Shown in pieces: positions 1-7,919 of a stretch of DNA of 9,446 nt. The notes under the pieces were generated by a model. That model was not told where the DNA came from and ran no database searches. It saw only the letters and a list, made by a program, of their open reading frames with translations. A program made the translations under genes and the position numbers. The stretch spans positions 1-9,446 of the forward strand of contig CAKZJM010000387.1 in assembly GCA_936943315.1 (NCBI GenBank), in the 5' to 3' direction. Each line of letters begins with the position of its first letter. Positions within the stretch are counted from its first letter, which is position 1. Source of the stretch: an uncultured Methylophilus sp. GTDB lineage: Bacteria; Pseudomonadota; Gammaproteobacteria; Burkholderiales; Methylophilaceae.

Positions 1-24
1 GATGGCTGGGTGCCCTCTTCTTTG

Positions 25-71
25 GTTACTTTCTGTGGGGCAAGCAACAGAAAGTGACTCGCCGAGAGGCG
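25..71. repeat. Hairpin-forming intergenic repeat-like element
   Basis: The arms GTTACTTTCTGT (25-36) and ACAGAAAGTGAC (47-58) pair over 12 positions with one G-T wobble around a 10-base loop. A second small hairpin follows directly: CGCC, loop GAGA, GGCG (60-71). I recall very similar sequence, often mis-translated as a peptide containing GYFLxGKQ, scattered in intergenic regions of many proteobacteria, so a dispersed repeat is the likely identity. Neither side has a T-run, so it is not a classical terminator, although it lies just past the 3' end of the minus-strand HIT gene. Short open frames run through it (for example from the left edge to a TGA at 102-104). I see no reason to call them genes, but the 3' end of an upstream gene cannot be excluded. 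Confidence 0.55.
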
Positions 72-107
72 AAACAGATTTGTCGAATTAAGAGGATAGT
101 TTGAGAA

Positions 108-536
108 TCAAGATTTTAATGCGCATTCCACACGCTCAATCATTATCTTCTGCAATCGATCCCTCGTCACCTTAGTGAGCGGCTGCGCCTCGGAATGCCT
201 GACAGTCTCTCCCCAGTGGCTATTCGGAAAGTGTCTGTCACTCTCAAATCTAGGCAATACATGCCAGTGCATATGCGGTGTTTTATTGCCTAAACTGGCC
301 AAGTTGATTTTGTCTGGGCGTATGACTTCCCGTAGGGCAGTTTCAACTGCAAACACGACCTTCATGGTGCGGGCCCGGTCTGGCGGAGGCAGGTCGGTCA
401 TTTCTTTGATATGCGCTAGTAATTCCACGCGGCAATAGGCGGGGTAATCTTTGTCATGTAGTAGTACGACACGGCAAAAATCGTCTTGCCAGAGTAGGTC
501 ATGTGGCTTTGGGCTGCAGAGCGGGCAGTCGGTCAT
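108..536 (-). CDS. HIT-family nucleotide hydrolase/transferase
   Basis: This 142-residue protein carries the histidine-triad signature HMHWHVL at residues 88-94 (H88, H90, H92). The preceding NLASLGN segment (78-84) fits the family's nucleotide-binding region. HIT proteins cleave or transfer nucleoside-phosphate bonds, for example in dinucleoside polyphosphates or aminoacyl- and lipoyl-adenylates; the substrate here cannot be told. An N-terminal CxxC (C4, C7) could help bind a metal but lacks visible partner cysteines. The length is normal for a single-domain HIT protein. The ATG shares one base with the nadA stop (TAATG on the minus strand), so it is probably translated by coupling as the last gene of a nadA-HIT unit. 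It has no signal peptide, which suggests the cytoplasm. The family call is firm and the function is not. Confidence 0.9.
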   Translation of the reverse strand: MTDCPLCSPKPHDLLWQDDFCRVVLLHDKDYPAYCRVELLAHIKEMTDLPPPDRARTMKVVFAVETALREVIRPDKINLASLGNKTPHMHWHVLPRFESDRHFPNSHWGETVRHSEAQPLTKVTRDRLQKIMIERVECALKS

Positions 537-1633
537 TATGACACCGCCAGCATGCGGTCCAAGGTCAATTTGGCCAGTTTGGCTTCGTGTTCAGGTACTT
601 TGATCTGGTTGACTACGTTGCCTTCGGCCAGGTTTTCCAGGCACCAGGCGAGATGTTGCGGGTCGATACGCGCCATGGTGGAGCATTCGCACACGACGTG
701 GCTCATAAACTGGACCAGTTTATTTTGCGATTTCATTTCTTCTGCCAAGCGGGTGACGAGGTTGAGTTCGGTGCCAACTAGCCATTTGCTGCCAGGTTCA
801 GCTTCGCTGACGGTGCGCAGGATATATTCGGTAGAGCCGACATAGTCAGAGTTGATACAGACTTCAAATGCTGTTTCAGGGTGTGAAATCACTTTGCCGT
901 CCGGGTGTTGCGCGCGGAACTGGTCGATATTCTGTTTGCGGAACATTTGGTGGACGGAACAATGCCCTTTCCACAGCAGGATTTTGGCATCCTTGATTTG
1001 CTGCTCGGTTAGGCCGCCCATCGGCAGGTCTGGATCCCACACCGGCATTTGTTCCAGTGGAATGCCCATTTTGTAGCCACTCCAGCGACCCAGGTGCTGA
1101 TCGGGGAAGAACAGGATTTTTTCGCGTTGGCTGAAGCCCCATTCGAGAATTTTCGGTGCGTTGGTGCTGGTGCAGACGATGCCGCCGTGTTCACCACAAA
1201 ACGCTTTTAGGTCAGCAGCCGAGTTGATGTACGTCACTGGCGTGATGGTTTCATCAAAGTTGAGCACTTTGTTGAGCTCGCGGTAGCTGCGCTCTACTTT
1301 GGCCAGGTTGGCCATGTCGGCCATTGAGCAACCGGCGGCAAGGTCGGGCAGAATCACTGTCTGCTCGGGGCGGCTCAAGATATCAGCCACCTCCGCCATA
1401 AAGTGCACGCCCAGGAAGACGATATACTCGGCATCCAGACCCTCACAATATTTTGACAATTTGAGCGAGTCGCCAGAGTAGTCGGCATGACGGTAGACAC
1501 TTTCATGCTGGTAATGGTGGCCCAAAATCACCAGTCGCTTGCCAAGTTTTTCGCGGGCAGCCAGGATACGGGCCTGGCAGTCATCGTCTTTGGCAGACTG
1601 GAATTTCTCAAAATGTATGGTCGCGGTTTGCAT
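536..1633 (-). CDS. nadA: Quinolinate synthase NadA
   Basis: NadA condenses iminoaspartate (made by NadB) with dihydroxyacetone phosphate to give quinolinate, the first pyridine of de novo NAD synthesis. It is a cytoplasmic enzyme with an oxygen-sensitive 4Fe-4S cluster. From the ATG at 1633 the protein has 365 residues, close to the long proteobacterial form. Likely cluster ligands are C102 (AAGCSMAD), C225 (KGHCSVH) and C315 or C317 (VVCECSTM). Other family segments are LGHHYQ (37-42), DYSGDSL (51-57), CTSTNA (154-159), SHPE (250-253) and VGTELNLV (286-293). The frame stays open upstream to a TTG at 1696, but the extra residues look unlike NadA and that stretch holds the likely promoter, so I prefer 1633. 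No strong Shine-Dalgarno sequence is visible. nudB lies 73 bases upstream and the HIT gene overlaps the stop by one base. No nadB or nadC is in the window. Confidence 0.96.
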   Translation of the reverse strand: MQTATIHFEKFQSAKDDDCQARILAAREKLGKRLVILGHHYQHESVYRHADYSGDSLKLSKYCEGLDAEYIVFLGVHFMAEVADILSRPEQTVILPDLAAGCSMADMANLAKVERSYRELNKVLNFDETITPVTYINSAADLKAFCGEHGGIVCTSTNAPKILEWGFSQREKILFFPDQHLGRWSGYKMGIPLEQMPVWDPDLPMGGLTEQQIKDAKILLWKGHCSVHQMFRKQNIDQFRAQHPDGKVISHPETAFEVCINSDYVGSTEYILRTVSEAEPGSKWLVGTELNLVTRLAEEMKSQNKLVQFMSHVVCECSTMARIDPQHLAWCLENLAEGNVVNQIKVPEHEAKLAKLTLDRMLAVS

Positions 1634-1651
1634 GCTGATCAATAGTTGGGG

Positions 1652-1708
1652 GTAAAACGTTATTTTACAACCGATATGGATGAATCCCAATTGCAAATAA
1701 CGTTATTT
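1652..1708 (-). promoter_or_regulatory. Candidate nadA promoter with two palindromic operators
   Basis: On the minus strand a -35-like TTGGGA (1685-1690) and a -10-like TAAAAT (1662-1667) are separated by 17 bases, placing the start of transcription about 20 bases before the nadA ATG. The -10 lies inside an inverted repeat, GTAAAA-N5-TTTTAC (1652-1668). A perfect 14-base palindrome, AAATAACGTTATTT (1695-1708), sits just upstream of the -35 and overlaps the nudB stop codon. Both share AACGTTATTT, and their centres are about 41 bases, or four helical turns, apart. This arrangement suits a dimeric repressor that bridges or blocks the promoter. The regulator is unknown to me. Confidence 0.5.
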
Positions 1709-2162
1709 AGAGGGTGAGATGATGTTTTTCACCCAGGCGTTTGAGGGCATCGACATTGGTCCAGCTGAATACTTTTTTGGCGGCCTCGCGCCAGTCTACC
1801 CATTCGTAGCGCGTATGTTCGTCGGGTGCCAGTGTCACCGGCAACGTGCTTGGCAGGCACAGGCCAAACAGGTGCTCGGTGTTTTCAACCACACCAGGCG
1901 CATAACGGTAGCGCCAGTGTGGATAAATCTCATAGGTATTCGTGACCTGCCAATCCTCAAAGTCGTAAGCAAGGGCGTCGAGTCCGGTTTCTTCTTTGAC
2001 CTCACGGATCGCTGCTTGATATGGCGTTTCGCCTGCTTCTATACTGCCTGTGACCGATTGCCAGAAGCCTGCTTTATCGGCCCGCTCCAGCAGTAAAACC
2101 TGCATATCTGGCGTGTGAATGAGGATGAGTGCAGAAACGGGCGTCTTGTAATGTTGTGTCAT
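1707..2162 (-). CDS. nudB: Dihydroneopterin triphosphate diphosphatase (Nudix, NudB-like)
   Basis: This 151-residue protein has a perfect Nudix box, Gx5Ex7REVxEExGL, with G39, E45, R53, E54, E57, E58 and G60. E54, E57 and E58 should bind the catalytic magnesium. Length and the flanking sequence (VSALILIHTPD near the start, GFWQSVTGSIE leading into the box, YEIYPHWRYRY after it) match the NudB group. That group removes pyrophosphate from dihydroneopterin triphosphate in folate synthesis and also acts on some dNTPs. A different Nudix specificity is possible because the fold is shared by many hydrolases. The ATG at 2162 is the natural start; a clear ribosome-binding site is not visible. It is divergent from the efflux operon and 73 bases upstream of nadA on the same strand, so read-through into nadA is plausible. 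Confidence 0.85.
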   Translation of the reverse strand: MTQHYKTPVSALILIHTPDMQVLLLERADKAGFWQSVTGSIEAGETPYQAAIREVKEETGLDALAYDFEDWQVTNTYEIYPHWRYRYAPGVVENTEHLFGLCLPSTLPVTLAPDEHTRYEWVDWREAAKKVFSWTNVDALKRLGEKHHLTL

Positions 2163-2292
2163 AACAAATATTGTCTATAAACGGCAGCAGATTGTCTATG
2201 ATGGCAATGTGTTTGGAGTGAAAGATTGTCGTAAGTAAGCAGCGGTATTATCATCGAAAAAACAAGCGTGTTAGAGAATAGGGAATGATTGA
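2163..2292. promoter_or_regulatory. Divergent control region between nudB and the efflux operon
   Basis: This 130-base divergent spacer contains three copies of ATTGTC in the same orientation (2170-2175, 2191-2196, 2225-2230). The first two extend to ATTGTCTAT and are exactly 21 bases apart, two helical turns. A plausible plus-strand promoter for the efflux operon is TTGTCG (2226-2231), 17 bases, TATCAT (2249-2254). Its -35 overlaps the third repeat. An AGGGA at 2280-2284, eight bases before the ATG at 2293, can serve as ribosome-binding site. I see no convincing sigma-70 promoter for nudB. No CopY- or MerR-type metal operator is obvious. Confidence 0.4.
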
Positions 2293-3660
2293 ATGTTGAG
2301 GGGCCAGCTGGGATATGTCGGCGGTGTGCTGATGATGTGTGCGCAGTGCTTGTATGCTGGTGAGCCTTCTGTAGGCGCACAAGCCGTGACGCCTATCCCT
2401 GTTCCGAATCTGCTTGCCCAGAATCAGGCTGGATTGACTCAACTGACATTGCGGCAAGCGGAGCAACTGTTTGCCAGCGGTAATCGCGAACTGCTCGCGG
2501 CCAAGCGCGCAGTTGAGGGGGCTGAGGCGAATACATTAATCGCTGGCCAACGGCCTAACCCGGTGTTGTCGCTGGGCTTGTCCAGTGTCAATGTCAACCG
2601 CGGACAGGGCAACATGAACCAGAACGGTGCGAATGGCATCTGGGACAAAACCTATAACTCCTCCCTGCAAGTCAGTCAGTTGTATGAACGCGGCAACAAA
2701 CGCGAGTTGCGCACTGCTGTCGCCGAAAGTGCAGTCAAAGCCTCTGGTTTCGACCTCAAAGAGACCTATCGCCAGCAAGCCCTGACCATGGCAACCGCTT
2801 ATTATGACCTGAAGCTGGCCCAGGAAATTTTGCTAATCCAGCGCGAGAATGTCGCCTCTTATGACAAAACCTTGCAGGCGGCTCAATTGCGTCTCAAGGC
2901 AGGCGATGTCGCCTCGGCCGATGTGGCGCGTATCCGTGTTGACGCCTTGCGCGCCAGCAACGATTTACGCCAGGCCGAGGCCAGTGTACAAAAAGCGCAA
3001 GCGCTACTGGCCTATTTGCTTGGTAAAGACCAGGATGCGTCAAAACTTTATGTTTCCGACCCCTGGCCGAGTCTTGAGCCCGGGCAACTGGCAAACGCAG
3101 AAAACAGCTGGCTGCCACAGCGCTCTGACGTTCAAGCCGCTGATGCCCGCATGGAGCAGGCACAGCAGGCCAGAAAGCTGGCCGAATCACTCAAAACCAG
3201 AGACCTCACGTGGTCGCTGGCTTACCAGCATTTTCCGGGGCAAGAGCCTGGGTCTGCACCCGACACGGTAGGTGCTGCAGTGAGCATTCCCTTGTTTACC
3301 AATTATCAATATGAAGGTGAGGCCGCGCGGGCTGAGGTCGACTACACCAGTGCCATGGAAGCCAAGGAGCAAGTGAGGGCGGCGGCAGTGGCTGAAATGC
3401 GGCGTGCCAAAGCGGATTTGCAGGCAGCGGTGGACAAAAATCAACGGTTTGACCAGAGTATTCTCAGTGAAGCGCAAAAAGCGTCAGAAGCGGCTGAATT
3501 CGCCTATCAGCATGGTGCCATGAGCGTGATGGACTTGCTCGATGCCAGGCGTATTTTGCGAACGTTGCAACTGGAGTCTGTGACCGTCAAGGCAGACTAC
3601 GCTAAATCACTCTCAGCCTGGCTAGCAGCCACCCGCCAGGCCTTTACCAATCAAGAATGA
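2293..3660 (+). CDS. TolC-family outer-membrane channel of metal RND efflux (CzcC/CusC-like)
   Basis: This 455-residue protein should form the trimeric outer-membrane and periplasmic tunnel of the efflux system. Residues 1-22 look like a signal peptide with likely cleavage after LYA (residue 22). No proper lipobox is seen, so unlike CusC it is probably not a lipoprotein. Two outer-membrane-efflux repeats follow, about 52-243 and 270-450, rich in Ala, Gln and Lys coiled-coil helices. Family landmarks are AGQRPNPVLS (84-93), AGDVASADVARIRVD (203-217), GAAVSIPLF (327-335) and the matching second-repeat segment YQHGAMSVMDLLDARR (405-420). Length fits the CzcC group. It is the first gene of a three-gene operon and its stop overlaps the adaptor start (ATGA). 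It is functionally annotated by its partners; the metal cannot be read from this subunit. Confidence 0.9.
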   Translation: MLRGQLGYVGGVLMMCAQCLYAGEPSVGAQAVTPIPVPNLLAQNQAGLTQLTLRQAEQLFASGNRELLAAKRAVEGAEANTLIAGQRPNPVLSLGLSSVNVNRGQGNMNQNGANGIWDKTYNSSLQVSQLYERGNKRELRTAVAESAVKASGFDLKETYRQQALTMATAYYDLKLAQEILLIQRENVASYDKTLQAAQLRLKAGDVASADVARIRVDALRASNDLRQAEASVQKAQALLAYLLGKDQDASKLYVSDPWPSLEPGQLANAENSWLPQRSDVQAADARMEQAQQARKLAESLKTRDLTWSLAYQHFPGQEPGSAPDTVGAAVSIPLFTNYQYEGEAARAEVDYTSAMEAKEQVRAAAVAEMRRAKADLQAAVDKNQRFDQSILSEAQKASEAAEFAYQHGAMSVMDLLDARRILRTLQLESVTVKADYAKSLSAWLAATRQAFTNQE

Positions 3661-4820
3661 ACAACATGACGCCTACATTCCTTTCCTTCATGACGCTGGC
3701 TAACAAACGTGGGAGGCTGCTGGTGCTACTGGCCCATATGAGTCTCTTGGCGGGGCAAGTGTATGCAGCAGAGAAAAATACGGCCCCTCCTCAGCGTCAG
3801 GAGGCCAATGAAATTGTATTGACGCCAGGTTCGCCACAATTAACCAGTGTGAAGATAGAGGCTGTGACTGAAATCCCGGTGCCAGTGACCGAGCCTTTGA
3901 ACGGCAAAATCGTATTCGATGAAAACCGTACCGCGCGGATTGTTTCGCCAGTGGCAGGACGGGCCATCAGCATCAAAGCCCAGGTGGGCGATGCGGTGAA
4001 AGCAGGCCAAACCTTGTTAGTGCTGGATTCCCCTGATGTGGGTGGCGCGGTCGCGGATGCACGCAAGGCGCAGGCAGACATGCAGCTCAAGCAGCAAGCG
4101 CTGGAACGTAGCCGGATGCTGGTAGACCATGGCGTGTTAGCAAAAAAAGAGGTTGAGGTCGCGCAGGCGGACTGGGCCACGTCGCGTGCCGAATCTGAAC
4201 GCGCGACGGCCAGGTTAAAGAATCTGGGGGTTTCGACCGCAGCAAACGATAATTTTGCCTTACGCTCCCCGATCGCAGGCATGGTGGTGGATCGTAAAAT
4301 CAACCCTGGCAGCGAAGTGCGCCCTGACCTGCCGGACCCCCTCTTTATCGTTACCGACCCCAGCTCATTATGGGCTAGCATTGATTTGCCAGAACGCGAA
4401 TTAAGCCGCATCTCTCAGGGGCAAAAGCTCAGTGTGCAAGTCGATGCTTATCCCGACGAAGTGTTTAATGGCGAGGTGAAAACCATAGGTGTCATGGTTG
4501 ACCCAACCACTCGCCGCATCCCCGTACGTTGCGTGGTGGAGGGCAAAGGTAAGCTCAAGCCAGAAATGTACGCACGTATTACGCCGCTAGACAGTAGCCA
4601 GCACCGCGTGATTCGCTTGCCGAATAGCGCACTGATTACCGAGGGGCTTTACAGCTATGTGTTTGTTGAAGACCGTCCGTTGCACTTTAAAAAGCGCAAA
4701 GTGACGCTGGACGTGCAGCGCAGGGAATATGCCACTGTCAAAGAAGGCTTAAAGCCGGGCGACCGGGTAGTGGTAGGCGGCGCTATCTTGTTAAATTCAG
4801 AGTTGTCAGCGGGTAAATAA
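3657..4820 (+). CDS. Periplasmic adaptor of metal RND efflux (CzcB/CusB-like)
   Basis: This 387-residue membrane-fusion protein links the inner-membrane pump to the outer-membrane channel. The hydrophobic N-terminus (about 21-38, ending VYAAEK) is a signal peptide or anchor. The barrel-sandwich (lipoyl-like) halves are at about 94-127 (VSPVAGRAISIKAQVGDAVK) and 198-233 (LRSPIAGMVVDRKINPGSEV), flanking a helical hairpin of about 128-192. A beta-barrel (about 237-310) and membrane-proximal domain (315-385) follow. The mature N-terminus shows no methionine cluster like that of CusB and no His-rich stretch, so copper/silver binding is not supported. The ATG overlaps the upstream stop by four bases; a second ATG nine bases later is a possible alternative start. 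The stop precedes the pump gene by three bases, so the three genes are surely cotranscribed. Confidence 0.9.
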   Translation: MNNMTPTFLSFMTLANKRGRLLVLLAHMSLLAGQVYAAEKNTAPPQRQEANEIVLTPGSPQLTSVKIEAVTEIPVPVTEPLNGKIVFDENRTARIVSPVAGRAISIKAQVGDAVKAGQTLLVLDSPDVGGAVADARKAQADMQLKQQALERSRMLVDHGVLAKKEVEVAQADWATSRAESERATARLKNLGVSTAANDNFALRSPIAGMVVDRKINPGSEVRPDLPDPLFIVTDPSSLWASIDLPERELSRISQGQKLSVQVDAYPDEVFNGEVKTIGVMVDPTTRRIPVRCVVEGKGKLKPEMYARITPLDSSQHRVIRLPNSALITEGLYSYVFVEDRPLHFKKRKVTLDVQRREYATVKEGLKPGDRVVVGGAILLNSELSAGK

Positions 4821-4823
4821 GGC

Positions 4824-7800
4824 ATGTTAAGAGGCTTGATTACTTTCTCGCTGCAGCAACGGGTGTTCCTGCTGATCGGCGCCGTGGTGCTGACGATTTT
4901 TGGCTGGGTTGCGGTGCAAAACCTGCCGATTGAGGCCTTCCCGGACGTTGAAGACGTGCATGTGATCATCGTGACGCAATCGCCGGGCATGGCGCCCGAA
5001 GAAGTAGAGCGGGTGGTGTCATTGCCTATTGAACATGGCATGAGCGGGGTGCCGGGGTTGGCGCAAATCCGTTCTGTGTCTATCACTGGGTTATCGGTGG
5101 TAACACTGACTTTTGCCGAGCGCACCGAGGATTATTTTGCCCGGCAGCAAGTGCTGGAGCGCCTACAGGGCGTCAGCTTGCCCACGGGCTTACAACCCAC
5201 CCTGGCGCCGCTGACGACGGCCGTTGGTGAGGTTTACCGCTACCTGGTTGAGGCCCCTAAAGACATGCCACAGCGCGAGGTGCGCGCGATTCAGGACTGG
5301 AAAATTATCCCGCAATTGCGCATGGTGCCAGGCGTGGCGGATATCACCAGTTTTGGTGGCACCGTCAAAGAGTATCAAATCAAGCTCGACCCATACCGCC
5401 TGAAAAAATTTGGCATCAGTATCGACCAGGTCAATCAAGCCGTGAGCAGCAACAGCAGCAATGTTGGTGGCGGCTTGATGCACCGTGGTGACGAGTCGCT
5501 GGTCGTACGCGGCATAGGCCTGTTCCGCAGCCTGGATGATATTGCCCAGTCGGTGGTGGATACGCGCGATGGCAAGCCTATTCTGGTGAGTGACCTGGGC
5601 GAGGTGGTGATTGGCGACAGGCCGCGCTCCGGCATCGTTTCTTTTAATCAGCAGGATGACATTATTGAAGGCATCGTGCTGATGACCAAAGGCCAGAATG
5701 CCGCTAAAGTCATTGAGGCTTTGCGCCAAAAGGTTGAACTGGTGAATGAGTCTTTACCTGCCGGTGTGAAAATCGTCCCTTTTTATGACAGGACTGGCCT
5801 GGTACACCACACGGTGCACACCGTCTCCGAAAACCTGATTGTAGGCGCCCTGCTGGTGGTGACCATTCTGGTGGTGTTTTTGCGTAACTGGCGCGCGGCG
5901 CTGATCGTCGCTTCGGTGATCCCGCTGTCTTTGTTGTTTGCGTTTATTGTCATGGATCTGCGCGGCGTCTCGGCTAACCTGATCTCGCTGGGTGCGGTGG
6001 ACTTCGGCATTATCATAGACAGTGCGGTGGTCTTGGTCGAAGCCTTAATGGTGCGGTTGGCCATGGCAGAAGTCGATAAGAATCCTGCGCATACCGGCCT
6101 CGCCTGGCGCATGCAAACGCTGAAGAGCACCGCGATTGATATGGGGCACCCTATCCTGTTCTCCAAGGCGATTATCATCACGGCGTTCCTGCCGATTTTT
6201 ACCTTTCAGCGCGTAGAAGGCAAAATCTTCTCCCCGATGGCGTTTACGCTCAGTTTTGCTTTACTTGGCGCCATTATCCTGACCTTGACGCTGGTGCCGG
6301 CTTTGCTGTCGTACACCATGAGCCGCGAAGATATGGCGGAAAAGCACAGTGGCTGGATGCATAAACTGCAGCAAATCTACCGCAATATCCTGCTAAAAAG
6401 CAGCCAGTCACGTGCCCTGGTTGTCCTGGTTTCTGTGGCGATATTGGTGATTTCGGTGGTCTCAGCGCCCATGCTGGGCTCAGAATTTTTGCCCAAGCTG
6501 GATGAAGGCAATATCTGGCTCACCGTCGATTTGCCGCCCTCTGCCGGGCTTGAAAAAACCAAGGAGGTTGAACGCGAAATCAGGAAAATCCTCAATAGTT
6601 ACCAGGAGGTGCGGTTAGTAGTCGCGCACGTCGGGCGGCCAGACGATGGCACAGATCCCAAAGGCCCTTATCACATGGAGATTCTGGCTGATCTCAAGCC
6701 GCACAGTGAATGGAAGTTTTCTGGCAAAGAGGCCCTGATTAAAGACATGTCGCGACGTATCCACGAAATTCCCGGCGTGCCTACTAACTTCTCGCAGGTG
6801 ATTCAAGACAGTGTGGAAGAGGCGCTTTCTGGCGTCAAAGGGGAAATCGCGATCAAGATTTTTGGGCATGACCTGTCTATTCTTGAGCAAAAAGCCGCTG
6901 AAGTGGTGGATGTCATGAATCATGTCCGGGGCGCCACCGATGTCGCTGCCGTGCGCATCTCCGGTAACTCTGAGCTGGATATTGCACTTAACCGTAACCA
7001 ATTGTCGCGCTACGGATTGATGGTGGATGATGTCAACAACACGGTACAAACCGCTTTAGCCGGTAATGCAGCCAATACTTTTTATGACGGTGACCGCCAT
7101 TTTGACGTGACTTTGCGCCTGGATAGACCTTTCAGGGATTCGGTCGATGATATTGACGAGTTGCCGATTGCCTTGCCCAATGGCGGTGGCAGTATTCCAC
7201 TCAGTGAAGTAGCCGAGGTGACCATCAAGGAAGGTGCGTCGCGCGTGAGCCGTGAAGCAGGTTCGCGTATTGTCTCGATCAAGGCCAATATCACTGACAG
7301 GGATCAGGGCAGTTTTGTGCAAGAAGCGATGCAAAAGGTGAAAGCACAGGTGAAGCTGCCGCCAGGATATACCATGACCTGGGGCGGTCAGTTTGAAAAC
7401 CAGCAACGCGCCATGAAGCGGTTGATGGTGATTGTGCCACTCTCTGTGCTGTTGATTTTTGTGTTGTTGTTCTGGGCGTTTAAATCGGTTAGAAATGCTT
7501 TGCTGGTGTTGTTGATGATCCCATTTACGCTGGTGGGTGGCCTGGCCGGGCTAGCGGTTGCCGGGCTGCATTTGTCGGTGTCTGCCGCAGTGGGATTTAT
7601 CGCCTTGGCCGGTATCTCCGTACAAAATGGGGTGATTATGGTCGAGCAGATTAAAAACCTCATGCGCGAAGGTCAAAGCGTCACAGAGTCTGTGATTGAA
7701 GGGGCGGTTGCCAGGTTGCGCCCTATTCTCATGACGGCATTGATGGCTGGTTTGGGGTTGATGCCTGCGGCTTTATCGCATGGCATTGGATCAGAAACGC

Positions 7801-7913
7801 AGCGTCCATTTGCCGTCGTGATTGTTGGCGGCTTGATCACCGCTACTTTCTTCACGCTATTGTTGTTGCCGCTGTTGTTCCCGTTATTTTCTGATTTACG
7901 TCGCCGCAGATAA
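4824..7913 (+). CDS. Heavy-metal efflux RND pump (CzcA-like, HME family)
   Basis: This 1029-residue inner-membrane proton antiporter is the engine of the tripartite system. TM1 lies at about 12-31, followed by a large periplasmic domain, TM2-TM6, a second periplasmic domain and TM8-TM12. TM4 contains DFGIIIDSAVVLVE, with D393, D399 and E406 in the positions of the essential acidic residues of CzcA. By hand alignment the three copper-binding methionines of CusA fall on H617, E666 and L732, arguing against a Cu(I)/Ag(I) pump and for a divalent cation such as Zn, Co, Cd or Ni. The motif differs from the usual VDGA..VEN by having IDSA..VEA. The start MLRGLITFSLQQR matches the family; only a close AAGG precedes it, so coupling to the adaptor is likely. 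Length is normal. The exact metal is undetermined. Confidence 0.93.
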   Translation: MLRGLITFSLQQRVFLLIGAVVLTIFGWVAVQNLPIEAFPDVEDVHVIIVTQSPGMAPEEVERVVSLPIEHGMSGVPGLAQIRSVSITGLSVVTLTFAERTEDYFARQQVLERLQGVSLPTGLQPTLAPLTTAVGEVYRYLVEAPKDMPQREVRAIQDWKIIPQLRMVPGVADITSFGGTVKEYQIKLDPYRLKKFGISIDQVNQAVSSNSSNVGGGLMHRGDESLVVRGIGLFRSLDDIAQSVVDTRDGKPILVSDLGEVVIGDRPRSGIVSFNQQDDIIEGIVLMTKGQNAAKVIEALRQKVELVNESLPAGVKIVPFYDRTGLVHHTVHTVSENLIVGALLVVTILVVFLRNWRAALIVASVIPLSLLFAFIVMDLRGVSANLISLGAVDFGIIIDSAVVLVEALMVRLAMAEVDKNPAHTGLAWRMQTLKSTAIDMGHPILFSKAIIITAFLPIFTFQRVEGKIFSPMAFTLSFALLGAIILTLTLVPALLSYTMSREDMAEKHSGWMHKLQQIYRNILLKSSQSRALVVLVSVAILVISVVSAPMLGSEFLPKLDEGNIWLTVDLPPSAGLEKTKEVEREIRKILNSYQEVRLVVAHVGRPDDGTDPKGPYHMEILADLKPHSEWKFSGKEALIKDMSRRIHEIPGVPTNFSQVIQDSVEEALSGVKGEIAIKIFGHDLSILEQKAAEVVDVMNHVRGATDVAAVRISGNSELDIALNRNQLSRYGLMVDDVNNTVQTALAGNAANTFYDGDRHFDVTLRLDRPFRDSVDDIDELPIALPNGGGSIPLSEVAEVTIKEGASRVSREAGSRIVSIKANITDRDQGSFVQEAMQKVKAQVKLPPGYTMTWGGQFENQQRAMKRLMVIVPLSVLLIFVLLFWAFKSVRNALLVLLMIPFTLVGGLAGLAVAGLHLSVSAAVGFIALAGISVQNGVIMVEQIKNLMREGQSVTESVIEGAVARLRPILMTALMAGLGLMPAALSHGIGSETQRPFAVVIVGGLITATFFTLLLLPLLFPLFSDLRRRR

Positions 7914-7919
7914 GCAGGG

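Noticed and set aside
2..104. Short peptides encoded through the left-edge hairpin
   Set aside because: Two frames are open for about 30 codons only because the hairpin repeat lacks stops; no ribosome-binding site or family signature is visible.
1634..1696. Extension of nadA by 21 residues from a TTG start
   Set aside because: The extra residues do not resemble NadA, the start is TTG, and the region contains the candidate promoter and operator; the ATG at 1633 gives a normal N-terminus.
3797..4411. 204-codon open frame antisense to the adaptor gene
   Set aside because: It is opposite a clearly recognised protein and its translation is low-complexity Ser/Thr/Ala-rich, typical of an antisense shadow.
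5190..5729. 179-codon open frame antisense to the pump gene
   Set aside because: The pump protein on the plus strand is unambiguous across this region; the antisense translation resembles no family I know.
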